Part shown: piece by piece, positions 39,879 through 51,198 of the stretch
Layout of the letters: every line of letters begins with the position of its first letter
Numbering within the stretch: position 1 is the stretch's first letter
NCBI GenBank assembly: GCA_951230915.1
Contig: OX579638.1
Span: 18,432,696-18,496,695 of the forward strand
Length of the DNA: 64,000 nucleotides
Reading direction: 5' to 3'
DNA from: Antitrichia curtipendula
Lineage: Eukaryota > Streptophyta > Bryopsida > Hypnales > Leucodontaceae
Notes under the pieces: model-generated
What the model saw: the letters and a program-made list of their open reading frames with translations, nothing else
Databases searched by the model: none
What the model was told of the DNA's origin: nothing
Program-made: the position numbers and the translations under genes

Positions 39879-40353
39879 TAAGGGTCATTTCACACTACAT
39901 CCTAAATCCCAAGTCCTATTGATTTCTCAAAGTCTGATTGGTAGAGAGCTACAAATTGGAACTTGGAGCTTCATACTACGTCCCAAGTTTGACATCACTC
40001 CAAAATTCTTGTATAACAACACTTTTTTGGAATTTTTGTGCCAAAGAAGTAGGACTTGGAGGCCAAATTAGATCTAGTCAAAAATGGAAGTACAACTTGA
40101 CTTCTAAGTTCCAACAACTTTTTTGAATATTAAATGAACAAACAAATATATAAAACATTTTAATGGGTTGAAATTTTAACCGAATCTATTAAATACACAT
40201 GATACAAGTTGGGATTTAGAGTTGGGACTTTGGTCTTCACACTACGAAGTTCCAATTCCCATATTTGATCATTTTTATTCACCTTTTACAATCCAAGAAA
40301 GTTGAAATTGAGACTTCAATTAGAACTTTAGATATAGTGTGAAACACCCCTAA
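39879..40353. mobile_element. Non-autonomous element G, copy 1
   Basis: The left end AGGGTCATTTCACACTACAT is mirrored by the right end ATATAGTGTGAAACACCCCT. The arms also repeat CCCAAGT/ACTTGG-type text. It is 475 bp and non-coding. The superfamily is undetermined. Confidence 0.55.
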
Positions 40354-40387
40354 GTCCACTAGTGTAAAAGTTTTAGATGTGTTATTA

Positions 40388-42016
40388 CTAAGGGGCATTG
40401 CACACTACATACCAAGTTCCAAATTCCAACTTTCTTAGGTTGTAAAAGGTGAATAAATAATAATAAATGTGGGACTTGGAACTCACAGTGTCAAGGCCAA
40501 AGTCCCGCCTTGTCTTTTGTATAATATTAGGTAGTAATTATGTACCCTTAAAATGGTTTAAAAGTCAAAATTCATTTTTTGGGCATTTCAACCATCAAAT
40601 CTGCATAGGACCGATTGGGAGAAAAATTCACCCCCCTACCATGCATTATATGATATTCTTCTCCTCCTTTTACATTCAAAGAATTCTAATAGCTTGGAGG
40701 CTAAGTTGGGTTTCCATTTTGGCTAAACCTAATTTAGCCTTCAAGTTCTACTTCAATGTAAGGTAAACCAATCTATGACAAGCATAATGACTAACTTTTC
40801 TCTATTGGCATTGTTGAAAAGTTTAAATTTTCTTTCACATAAAGACAAATATGAGCAATGGGGTGAGCAATTGAAATTTTATATTTTTGACAATGTATGA
40901 ATTTATTAAGAATTTTTGATGTGTGCCACTCAATTGGCCCCAAAGAGAGTCTTTAAACTACTTCAAAACCAACAAAAAGTATATTCATAATGGTCATCTT
41001 ACTCATTTCCTAATGTGGCCACAACTTGAAGACCTGAAAAATTTACTTCACCTGATGAATTTACAATCAAAAGGTGATAGTTTCAACTCTCAAAACAATG
41101 GAAAGTAGCAAAAAACAATAAGCATGAGAGTATCGGTGTAAAAAATTCTTGAAGCTTTGTCGAAAATTGCTCCTAGAGGTAGTAGACCTCACTTGTGCCC
41201 ATTCCACAACAAAACAACGAGTTGGAGTGTTAGTGAGGAAACAACAGGTGTCTACAATCTATTACGCTTGTTATCACCTTCACTAGGAGAGAAAAACACA
41301 TATAATGTAAAACGTAACTGTAGCCAAATAGCTCTAATCTGTCAACCTGGTTCTAAGCAGGACGTTGGGAGCTCGATGATGCCATCTTCCCTTTCTTTGT
41401 AATTTCAGTATCTCAGTAGTAGTTCAATATTGTATTGAGCGCACTAATGCACAACCTAGGCAGTATATTCAGACAGAGCTATGGTGTGAGAGAACTGCCG
41501 ACAGCAAGGCCCTTCGCTATATAGGGTGTATCACTGCCTGTCTGACTATTCACGTCGAAATTGTCAAGGCTGTAGCTTGGTTCAAGTAGTGCACAAGTAC
41601 GTAGCTTTTGCTAGAATGTAGTTTTAAGTACCGCACAATCTACTTAAGGTACAATAATTTTTAGCAGTTGTAGGATTTTGCTATTAAGTTATTGACACCA
41701 AAGTGCTAGCTAGCTTAATCTTGTAATGAAGCATTTATTAAACACCCACAATTTAGATTGTCTCTGGGTGTTTGTTGATCAATATTTTGCTTCATCATAG
41801 TATAGCCCATGTCTGCTTCATAAAATAACTTGGCAGCAGTGGAAGATTGGTGGCTTAGTAGTTACTTACCATAGGGGGGTTACCATAAGCATTTTGGAAT
41901 GATGTCAAACTTGAGATGTAGTATGCAATTCTAAGTCCCAATTTTTAATTTTCTACCAATCAGATTTTGAGATTTTAATGGGACTTGGAACTTGGTACAT
42001 ACTGTGAAATGGCACT
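40388..42016. mobile_element. Non-autonomous element G, copy 2, with inner insertion
   Basis: The left end AGGGGCATTGCACACTACAT is mirrored by GTACATACTGTGAAATGGCA at the right. The right arm 41860-42016 is the inverse of 39884-40040 in copy 1 (TCTGATTGGTAGA, TCAAGTTTGACATCA). Between the arms lies unrelated DNA, including the base-balanced block at 41110-41850. Confidence 0.5.
41110..41850. other. GC-balanced inserted block, possible solo LTR
   Basis: About 740 bp of composition unlike the surrounding AT-rich DNA lies inside element G copy 2. It contains CTATATAGGG and a stem AAACACCCA/TGGGTGTTT near 41740-41775. No protein motif is seen. A solo LTR is possible, but no clean TG...CA ends or target duplication were found. 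Confidence 0.25.
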
Positions 42017-42091
42017 AATTGAATCATCTCACAAGGTAACATTATATGTACAATACCCAACAACTTTCAATTGTCTACCTTATTCTTGCAT

Positions 42092-42837
42092 TTAACCCCT
42101 AAAACCCTGAGGGTGTTTTCTGCCAAAAAACACTCAAAACTACCACTTCTGTTGTATTCACTTAAGGAAACCAATTTTTTTGTTTTTTTGGGAATTTAAC
42201 CGTAGTATCTTGTACTTAAGGTAAACCATCCCATTGCGGTCAAAATTTGAGTAGGCCCTATTGTGGTCAAAATGTTAATGGTGGTGTACATTTGATTTCT
42301 CAAATGTACACCACCATTAATATTATGACCACAATGGGATGGTCTCAAATTCTGACTGCAATGAGATGGTTTACCTTAATTTGTCTGAGATCATGTAGTA
42401 AAAATTTCATCAAATTTGACCGTACGGATTAGAAGATATGAGCATTCAAAGTTGAACAAAAAGTTTTTTTTCAAGAAGATGCTTAAATTGCCCGAAAAAC
42501 TAAGATTGTCCATAACTTTCTCATCCCTAGTCCAAATAGAATGAATCAAAGCTCCAAGTATAGGTAAAAACATAATCTTTTAGGAAAAAAATTCAAAAAA
42601 AATTATTTTGACTTTTTGTAATTTTTTTGGGCTGCTTGCTAATCTCCATTTCTTGCTCATTGTGCCATAACTTTTTCATCCAGCATCCGATTGAAACAAA
42701 AATTATATATCCACAAAACTCTTGCAAAGCTACACAACCTCAAAAAATCTCAAAAAATTCACTTCAAATTGAGACAATAGGAACCTACCCGGACCCAAAT
42801 TGTCCCCCGAGGGGACAAGCGGGGTTTTAGGGGTTAA
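42092..42837 (-). mobile_element. TTAA-bounded element, family B, copy 2
   Basis: TTAA-CCCCTAAAACCCTGAGGG at the left and GCGGGGTTTTAGGGG-TTAA at the right. It is the reverse complement of 26263-26823 apart from a 160-bp insertion (element plus duplicated TTAA) at 42220-42379. Non-coding. Confidence 0.8.
42220..42375. mobile_element. 156-bp palindromic MITE nested in family B copy 2, TTAA duplication
   Basis: Starts GGTAAACCATC and ends GATGGTTTACC. The two halves are near-perfect inverse copies around a TTTGATTTCTCAAA centre, so the whole unit folds into one hairpin. TTAA occurs on both sides (42216-42219, 42376-42379). The homologous element at 26263-26823 has a single TTAA at this point, which shows directly that TTAA is the duplicated target. 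Confidence 0.85.
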
Positions 42838-42849
42838 AATAAAACTGCA

Positions 42850-43610
42850 AAATGTATTATATACTTATTATTTTTTGTCTTGCATAATCAGCATTCAATT
42901 CTTATGCAAATCCAATTAAGCATACCAAAATTCGGTTTTCAAAAAACCAAAACTCCATTTTGGGTGAATTGTTTCATTAAATTTTAATGATTTTACACAA
43001 TAATTCATTGAAAAATATTGATGATGAATTTTTTTAATTTGATTGTGGCAATATGCAGGAAACATCTATACGCAAATCTTCCCTTCAATAAACATCTTCG
43101 AAAAGTTTTAGAATTTCTTTACAAAGGTTTCAAAAGTTAGGGTGACAATGTTCAAATTTTGAAATATGTATATTTCTTCATAGTAATTAGATTTTGGCAA
43201 AGCAATTGTACCTTCGTGGTCAAATGTACAAAATTAATAATAGTGTAAAGGTTGAATAGCAAAATCCGATTACAATAAAAAGATATCTAATTTTCAAAAT
43301 TTGGACATTGTCACCCCAAATTTTGAAACCTTTGTGAGGAAATTCTAGAACTTTTTGGAGATGCTTATTGAAGGAAAGATGTGCGTATGGATGTTTCCTA
43401 CATATTGTAGCAATTAAACTTAAAAAATTCGTCACCAATTCTTTTCAGTCAATTATCATATTAAACTATGAATTTTAAAGTGAAATAATTCCACCAAAAA
43501 TGGAATTTTATTTTTTGAAACCCAAATTTGGTATGCTTGATTAGAATTGCATAAGAATTGATTAATTTTGTACAAGACAAAAAATGTCAATCATATTATA
43601 TATTATGCAT
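42850..43610. repeat. Large palindrome, two arms of about 370 bp
   Basis: The left arm (42850-43225) and right arm (43235-43610) are inverse copies. Paired blocks are TTTTTTGTCTTG/CAAGACAAAAAA, ATTCTTATGCAA/TTGCATAAGAAT, AAGCATACCAAA/TTTGGTATGCTT, GGAAACATC/GATGTTTCC and GACAATGTTCAAATTTTGAA/TTTGGACATTGTC. There is almost no loop. The arms have diverged by scattered changes. No coding capacity. Confidence 0.8.
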
Positions 43611-43918
43611 AAAAATTATGAATGGCAAAATACGGTAGACGACTGAGAGTTGCTAGGTACTATACAATATATAAGAAAGTTTGCCCAAACCACTCATCAA
43701 TCAATTCCAAGTAAATTTCTCTAATTTAAAAGAAAGATTTGGAGCAATTTTTTTTTCCAATTTTCTTTACTTATTCTTTGACCTATTCTAAAATACTTGC
43801 TTTACAATATGATCAATCAAGTTGGTTGTTTCAAATCCATGAAATTTTAGTCGACTATGTGGATCATTCGGATCCCCTCATCTTTCTGGAACACAAATTT
43901 ATAGGATTCCATTGGATT

Positions 43919-44345
43919 TTAACCCTTAAAGGTTTTTGACTATGTTTTCACCAAAAATGTTCCAAAACTATCATTTCTAGTATAAGTATCAAATTTTAGA
44001 GAAATATCATTTTTGGAAACATGTAAGTGTAGGATCTTGTAGTACGCTAGTTTGAGAAGATGTAAAAATTTCTCAGAAATTTTCATTGTGTAGTTTGCAA
44101 GATATTAGCTTTTGAAGTGACAAAAATCTTTTGGGGGGCCCTCCAAAAAATAGGACACCTATACTTCACAAGATCACATTCGAATTAAAAAATGTTTATG
44201 TGGATTGGTAGTGCTTCATTAGATTCATTCTTCAAGGCAAGTTAGCTACATGCTTGAAAATTTTCAGATCATTTGGAATTATACAACATATAGGAAAAAA
44301 AATAGTAAGTAGAAAGAAGTAGAGAATGATTCAATGAATGCATAA
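43919..44345 (-). mobile_element. TTAA-bounded element, family A, copy 4, truncated
   Basis: TTAA-CCCTTAAAGGTTTTTGAC matches the inverse of the right end of copy 3. The homology runs to about 44345, where the rest of the element is missing. Confidence 0.6.
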
Positions 44346-44500
44346 GAGTGCACAAAGAGTTGCCAAAGTGTTACTTTTAAAAGAATACAATTTATCCTTT
44401 CATTACAAGGTGTCTCGTTTATTTAAATGGATTTTTATTCACAAAGTAATGCATGGGGTTATAAGTAGATTGAAGGTGTTAAATATATGAAATTTTTCTC

Positions 44501-45682
44501 TTAACTCCCAAAGGACTAAGTAGCATTTTTTTAGCAATGTAGAATAATTATTTGGTTGTCCGTTTATGAACGGAATTTTTTTTTTCTTTGAAATTTTCAT
44601 ACAATATGTAGTCAAGGAGTAGCTTTAAGGTGCAATAGTTTTTCTTATAACTTTTGAATACATGGTTAAAAAGTCATAGTATGATATGTAGTTTCTTCTG
44701 GAGCTTGGATATTGCTAGAGCTTGATATCACTTTTTTAAGAAACAAAAATTTGAAATTGGTTTTTAAGATTTATACATATACATGAAAAGCTTTGAATCA
44801 TTCTATTTTAATTAATGAGATGAAAGTTATGAGGAGTTTTAGTTTGTTGGCAATTATAGAACTTCTATTCTAAAATAAACTTTGAAGTTCTTTATTTAAT
44901 TCAATTTTCATTATTTTTTAAAATAAAATAAAATAATAAGATGTAGATTGTTTATTATAACATTACAACCCAATGATGCTAGTGTGAGAGCATGAAAATG
45001 CTAGCATGTGAGCCTTAATCATATGTATAAGTGGATATCCTACAACCATTAAAAGTGCTTATATTGTGAACATCTATAATATAGGTATATATAACATAAT
45101 TTCACTATAATCATAGAAGGTTTCTATAATGTAGATACCTTTAATATAGGTGTATAGGCTTCCAGGCTTATGGGCTCACATTTTCTAGGATCACATAATA
45201 GCAACCCTCAATTACGACCTTTGGGATTGGCGTATGTCAGTTTTATAACTAAATTCTTAATGATTTAGTATTTTAAATCATTCTCTACTTCTTTCTATTA
45301 TTATTTTTTTCAAACATGAATATATATGAAATGTTTTTTTGTTGAAAATTTTATTTGGACTCGCAACTAATTTATTCAATATATTATAGAGAGTTACAAG
45401 TTGTAGGATCTACACTTTTTTGTGTAAATAGTTTGAAAGATGATATCTAACCATTTGGGAAGTATTGAAAATACTCAAAAAAAAAATCCAAGCATCATGA
45501 ACTTGCAATTAGTAAGGTTTTTTATTTTGAAATTTTAGGAGGGTGTACTATGATAGGTTAACTAAAGGATATTATGGTTGAATTTGGTACAAAATAAATA
45601 GATGAAGATTTCAGCTTTACTTTAGAGACTAGTATTTTGAAGCAATTTTGGCCTCTAAATATTAAAGAACTTTAGGGATTAG
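44501..45682 (+). mobile_element. TTAA-bounded element, family A, copy 5
   Basis: Left TTAA-CTCCCAAAG. The right end ACTTTAGGGA-TTAG has one change. The left two thirds follow family A. The right third (from about 45310) matches the inverse of 51199-51480 rather than copies 1-3, defining a subfamily. A 240-bp element is inserted at 44971. Confidence 0.6.
44971..45210. mobile_element. MULE-like MITE nested in family A copy 5
   Basis: The 240 bp are absent from the other family A copies. The flanks ATTACAACC (44962-44970) and ATTACGACC (45211-45219) are a 9-bp duplication with one difference. The ends share TGCTA, TGTGA, AAAATG and TGTGAGCC blocks as inverted repeats of about 38 bp. A 9-bp duplication is typical of Mutator-like elements. 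Confidence 0.65.
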
Positions 45683-46737
45683 CAAGTGTGGAGAGTATAC
45701 AAAATGAATGAATAACTAAGTAATTGACTAGGACTTTGTTGCTCTCCATACTATTAGTGTCGTTTGGTTAAGGTTTCAGGGCCTCGTTTTTAATTAGCTT
45801 TGAGTACTTTGGCTATAATGATTTTTACATGGATATTAGAGCCTTGAAAACACGGTCAGTGGTACCAGTTGGAAGGAGGCAATTTGAACCTCCTTTTGTC
45901 AATTAAATTTTGCACGTGGACCTTCATCATGGAGATGACAACGTTCTAGCAAGATACAAAATGCAATGTCCGTGGTGTATGCTATATTGTAAATGCTATA
46001 TTTTAGACAAGAAACATGCTATCTATATAGTGTAATTTAGGCATGAAATTAAAAAAAATAAAATTGAATTCAACTATTGAAATGAAGCTTTTCAAATTTA
46101 GTTTCTACTCCAATTTGAATTTTTTTTTTAATTATTGAGTACAAATCTAACAAATATTGTTAAATGCCAAAAAAAAAATTGAAGAACGAATTTATACCAT
46201 TCTTAAGGAAATGAAATTCCTAACTACTAGGAAATGAGATCTACTAGATCAACAAGATAAAGATAAGAACTCATGCATCAACAACACCAATCTTCACTCT
46301 AAAAAGAATCAAGAAAAATTGCAACTTAATCCGCACTCTCTCTTCCATGTCACACAAAATTCACACCACACTACATCCAAAAATCCTCAAGCATTGCTAA
46401 AAAAAACAAAGCACAATCCTAAATCACACACTATGTGCTTTAGGTCCAACAAATTCATCAAAATGCTCAAAATTCAAGGAAGAGCAAATTGATCCTTAAC
46501 ATCATCAAAACTTGCAATACTATATAACAAACGCTATCAAATTCCTACAATAGAGAATCTAAACCTTCTATTTTATCATACTCCCAAATATGAATGCCAA
46601 TCTTTGAAAGTCATACCAATTAAGGCATGCACGAGCTTCCAAAAAAGTTGGAGCACTGGAGGACACAATGATAGCGAGCAACAACTGGGAGCAAATTTAA
46701 AATTGGGAAGCTATCGCACACAAGAGCATCATTCTAT
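45683..46737. other. AT-rich intergenic DNA without a recognised gene
   Basis: No conserved frame or repeat partner noticed. Confidence 0.4.
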
Positions 46738-47110
46738 TTAACCCTTGAAGTCTCAATTGTCTCCTCGTGAGACACTTGACAATTCAATCAGGCTCCTATG
46801 CTCTCAATTTTTGACATTATTTTTTGAAACTTTCATCAAGATAGAAAACCAAAGAAGCTTTCTAAAAATAAATTTTTTTATTTCAATTGGTGCATAGGAG
46901 CAAAAGTTACGCCACACAAAGCTCTAAATAGTTGAAAGCAGGTAAAAAAAACCAAAAATCTTAAGACTGGAATTTTTCTTTAGAGTCAATTTTAGTCTAT
47001 TTGATAGAGTAAAGATTTGCTAGAGATTTAACAGAGTAAGTTTTTGTCCGTTTGGAAAGATTTGTTTTGTTTTGTTTGGATAACTGATGAGAAAGTTATG
47101 AAAGCAATGC
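46738..47110 (+). mobile_element. TTAA-bounded element, family B-like, truncated
   Basis: TTAA-CCCTTGAAGTCTCAATTG followed by TGTCTCCTCGTGAGACA, which corresponds to the palindrome TGTCCCCTCGGGGGACA of family B. GATGAGAAAGTTATGA near 47086 also matches. No right boundary is found. Confidence 0.5.
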
Positions 47111-47364
47111 TATTGAGCTATCTATGTAGCAGTATTGAGCTGCAAATTATTGACCGCACTTCAAAGATGTAAAATTGATGCACAAGTAAGGAGCTCCTGG
47201 TACAATTGAATGCAAGGAACAAACTCCTTGAAACCAAAATTTGATTTCAGCTTTCGGAGTGCAACAAGAAGACAGATTGTCATGTTAGTTTAAATAAAAT
47301 AGACCAAATTATTCAATGAGAACATTTTGTGGTGCCCATTGGTAATGTCTGGTCTATTCCAATT

Positions 47365-48021
47365 TTAACCCCTAAATGTCCGAGGCACCCAAATCTGGTG
47401 TTTGCAAAACTTTGAAGTTAAATAAAACCTAACCAAGTTGCCATTTTTAGTAGTTTGTAATTTTTAGAAAGTTTTTCTTGAAGTCAAATTTTAGCATCAA
47501 AAATCCGATCTTGAAAATAAATGATAGTGATTTTTCTATTTAAGTTTTTGTGCAAGGGTACCCATTGCAATCTTGACTTCCCATAGTGTTAAGAGCTCTT
47601 GGAAATGACCCTCAAATACACTAGATCTTGGAGAAAAAATCACATTCAAAATTCATTTAAAAAAATTATAGAGTAGATTTCAAGAAGCTGCAAATTGATT
47701 GGAGTTAGACATGTTTAGGCCCTTTAACCTCGTATTTTTTTGGTCACCAACTTTTTAGATTGGACTTAGGAAAAGAAGATTGAAAGCCTACACATTACTT
47801 TTACAGTTTAAATACCCTCATGGTCAAACATTATAATCTTTCACTTTATAAGTGATATTGTTGTGTTTTCTTTTCCTGTGAGATCTCTAACATGTCTCAT
47901 TTGAATTTGTACGGTTACAATTCAAAAAAAATTGATACAACTTATCAAAATGTTGGCATTTTGTTCAATTTATAGCAAATTCCAAGAAGCTCAAAATAGG
48001 CCTTGGGCATAAAGGGAATAA
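47365..48021 (-). mobile_element. TTAA-bounded element, family C, copy 3
   Basis: TTAA-CCCCTAAATGTCCGAGGC at the left. The right end GGGCATAAAGGG-AATAA has decayed. The interior is inverse to 35760-36408 (ATTTTAGCATCAAAAAT, AACTTTTTAGATT). Non-coding. Confidence 0.65.
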
Positions 48022-48148
48022 TTTTTTAGAGCTTTGTGCACTTAAGAATGTCACAAATTGATTGGGCACTATGAAACATGCTAAGTCAACTAATTCATAA
48101 AATGTATAAAATGCGGACACATTTCTGCAAAGCCATATATAAATACAG

Positions 48149-48385
48149 CTGGGGTGAACTGGCCCCCTTGCTCATCCTGCCAAAGTCCATCCATGGGTGC
48201 ATATAAAAAAAAGCCCCCTATTTTGTGCCGTGTAAAATCTATTTTCTATAGCCCCCTCACTAGTATGGGACCTCTGATTGCAAATATGAATTCCGAATTT
48301 GCAAAAAAAATTCATGCATGGAAAATACAAAATTTCAGGGTTTTCCAAGGAGGACAAGCGAGGGGGTTAGTTCACCCCGGCCGTT
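48149..48385. mobile_element. MITE with GGGGTGAACT termini
   Basis: The left end GGGGTGAACTGGCCCCCTTG is mirrored by the right end, read inward as GGGGTGAACTAACCCCCTCG. About 235 bp, without coding capacity. The exact outer border is uncertain, so no target duplication is claimed. Confidence 0.65.
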
Positions 48386-48568
48386 GAGAGGGAGTGTAGT
48401 GGGCATCAAACTAGAATTTGCAAGGGTCATAACTTACTATTGTAAAGCAATCCTTGGTCGTGGAACACATCCATGGAATTCAACCAAGCATGATTTTAAG
48501 TTAAATCAAATCCTGAAGCTGTTGCAGCACATTCATTGGCCATAATTTTCTTTTTTCTTTTTCTACTG

Positions 48569-48746
48569 CATCACAAAGTTCAATGCATGCCAATATGGTG
48601 CACTAAAACACTATCAAGCTAATTTGGTACCAACCTCCATGCTAGGTTTGATACTAAGTTTGCATGGAGGTTGGCACCAAATTAGCTTGATAGCGTTTCA
48701 GTGCACCATATTGGCACCGTAATGGCATGTCCTGACTTTCCTGATG
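48569..48746. mobile_element. Foldback MITE, copy 2
   Basis: Second copy of the 31602-31768 element. CATCACAAAGTTCAATGCAT plus GCCAATATGGTGCA at the left is mirrored by CCATATTGGCA and CCTGACTTTCCTGATG at the right. The dinucleotide TG flanks both sides, compared with TT at copy 1. Confidence 0.7.
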
Positions 48747-48973
48747 TGGTCTCCACTCCATTACAAACATCCTTGGTGAAGGCACAAAACTTGAAGAGCA
48801 TACACCATAATTCCTATAAGTGCACCCTCCATGAGTGAATAAACTTCCATAAAGTAATAGGTTTGAGCAGTCCTTGTTTCCAAAACAAAATAATTGGTGG
48901 TACTTAATGAGAGCGGACCAAGTAGTAAGTGTTGGACCTCACCTTGTCAAAAAAAAAAAAAATAAAAAAAATA

Positions 48974-49009
<36 letters not shown>

Positions 49010-49850
49010 TCTTATTAACAAGCTTCTTGGCTTGGAGATGTGGCACATATACCACAAGGACAACTTCCTACACAATTTAGACCCTCTCTAATCCCTTGAA
49101 CCTCTCTAAAGTGATTTTGTTAGGCGGGCCAAGACTTATTTAGTTAGAGGAGTTCTATTGTATAAAGAAATATGGTCCAAGTACAAGATTACATGAATTT
49201 AAGAGTGTTTGTTTGAGTCTATAATCTTGCATTATATAAAACTTTAAGACTGAAAATAGGAAGTCCATAGAGTGACTAAGCTTTAAAAGTGTTCTCTAAT
49301 ATGGAGGTACATATAGCTTCCTTCGATATGGGGAGTCACAAGTTATATATTGGATGTGAACAATGCTTCTCCAAGTTTGGAGAAACCTTACTTACCCCTT
49401 GGAGCCAGGTAAAAAATCTTTAGTAACTTTGTTGAAGGAGTAGTAAATACCAATTTATAAAGTTCTATGTTGAGAAGTTTCACAAGTTCAAGAAACAAGA
49501 GAATAGAAGGGCTTCACAACTTTGATTCTCTCTAACGTATCATTTGTCAATGTACCAACAATAACCAAAAAGGGGTAGATGCTTTTAAAGTCTTTTGTTC
49601 TATCAACTTCAAAATTCACAACTAATTCCACAAAGGTTCAAAAAATATGAAAACATTGTTGATTCCATTTATCTTTCAATAGAAATTTATACAAAAGCAT
49701 TTCAAGAAGTCCAACTTGTTTTGAGAGTTGACTGGTAAATGGTCGCTTGAAGAACCTCCTCCCTTCCCTTCTATCCCGCAATCCCATTGTTGAACACCTT
49801 CCCAAGCCTCTACAACTATGTAAGAGAATGGAAAGTCAATCACCACCAAA
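48747..49850. other. Intergenic DNA with A-rich and (AT)n tracts
   Basis: A long A-rich stretch runs directly into (AT)n at about 48949-49008. No gene seen. Confidence 0.5.
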
Positions 49851-50240
49851 CGTAAGGGAGGCAATCCATTCTTGATCAACCTCATTCCATTCCACAATCC
49901 CATTCAGTTAGTGTAGATTGTTCTCTTTTTTGTGTAGGAGGTAATAAGTAGTGATAAATTATGGCACAATTATGGGGCATTATAATTGGCTACAAGCCTC
50001 TCAATATTGCAACCAACTGTTGGCTGGAAATAGGAAGGTCTATATGACCGATATGAATCAAACAAAATCTTCAACTAAAATCTTCATAGTAATTACGTTT
50101 TGAGAAAATAAAAATTTGAAAAATTATGGAAAACTTCTGAATTCTATTTCTACACATGGTAAAACTCCCCCACTGAAAAAACCCGGCCATGTTGATGGGT
50201 GTATTTGCTTAAGTGGTCAGAAATGGGTTGCCTCCCTTAC
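49850..50240 (+). repeat. Dispersed repeat H, copy 2
   Basis: Direct relative of 29930-30360: AATTATGGCACAATTATGGG, GATTGGCTACAAGCCTCTCA, GGAAGGTCTATATGA, AAATGGGTTGCCTCCCT. Non-coding. Confidence 0.65.
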
Positions 50241-50950
50241 ACACACGAGTCGGTTTGTGGATTGCCACTGTGGCTCGAATGACAACTGATTTCAGCTTTC
50301 CAGAAACGTCAGTCCCATTAATTCTGATGAAGGATATGAATGCAAGGATCCCACTCGTAACGTAAGTAAGTTGCTGCCATGACATACAAACTTGCCCCTG
50401 CACAAACAGTCAAGACAAGACAAGGGCCACAAACAGCAACAAAAATTGCAAAAGCACTCCAACTGGTAAGTTTACCCCAATCCAGAGAGATGATGACAAT
50501 TTGCAAAAGGCAATTCAGATGCCAAGCAGATCATAATCAGAGTTATGGATCTTCGTTCTTACAATCTCCACACAAATCTGTTTTTTAGGGTTTGTTGGGG
50601 GAATCAACTGATGGAACCCTAACTTTCAGTTTACCAATCGGCACTCAAATTGAATGACTGGGTCATGGTCACGGTCCTAGTATGGGGGTCCTACTGATCG
50701 AGACCCAAGATCTTCTGATCCACCCGCTATTTGGGAAGTTGAGATACTTTTCCGTATTTCTTGGAACACTGCGGCAGACTTCCGAAGTTTTCTTGGAGTT
50801 CACTTGGGCTGATTTTCTGCGGAAAACTTAATTTCTTTCAAGTCTCTTCCAAAGTCTCCTCTTATTGGCAATCTCTACAATTGCATTTTAGCAACTTTTT
50901 ACCCGTCTTTCTATAAAGGGTCCATGATCTAGGGGCCCTATACTAGGACT
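50241..50950. other. Base-balanced island, possible gene remnant
   Basis: The composition differs from the flanking repeats. On the minus strand an acceptor-like TTGACTGTTTGTGCAG at about 50405 precedes an open frame (to 50209) with a hydrophobic stretch GILAFISFIRING. A second, overlapping frame (50318-50506) is also hydrophobic. I do not recognise a family. It could be a fragment of a membrane-protein gene or chance. Confidence 0.25.
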
Positions 50951-51198
50951 GTGTCCTGGAGGAGCTTACATGAAGACACACAGATTAAGGTGTTTGACTC
51001 ATAAAGACAAAAAGGGTCATAGATCTCTTTGATCCTAAACCCTAAATGTAATATATAATGTACATACATACAAACATTATACATGCCTCATATGCCTTCA
51101 CTACGTTTACATTGAAATGTATAATGCTCATTTGTATTTTTTCCATTCAAGATTTCATCCAAACTTTCCTATTGAAAATATATGTGTTATGTTTGCAA

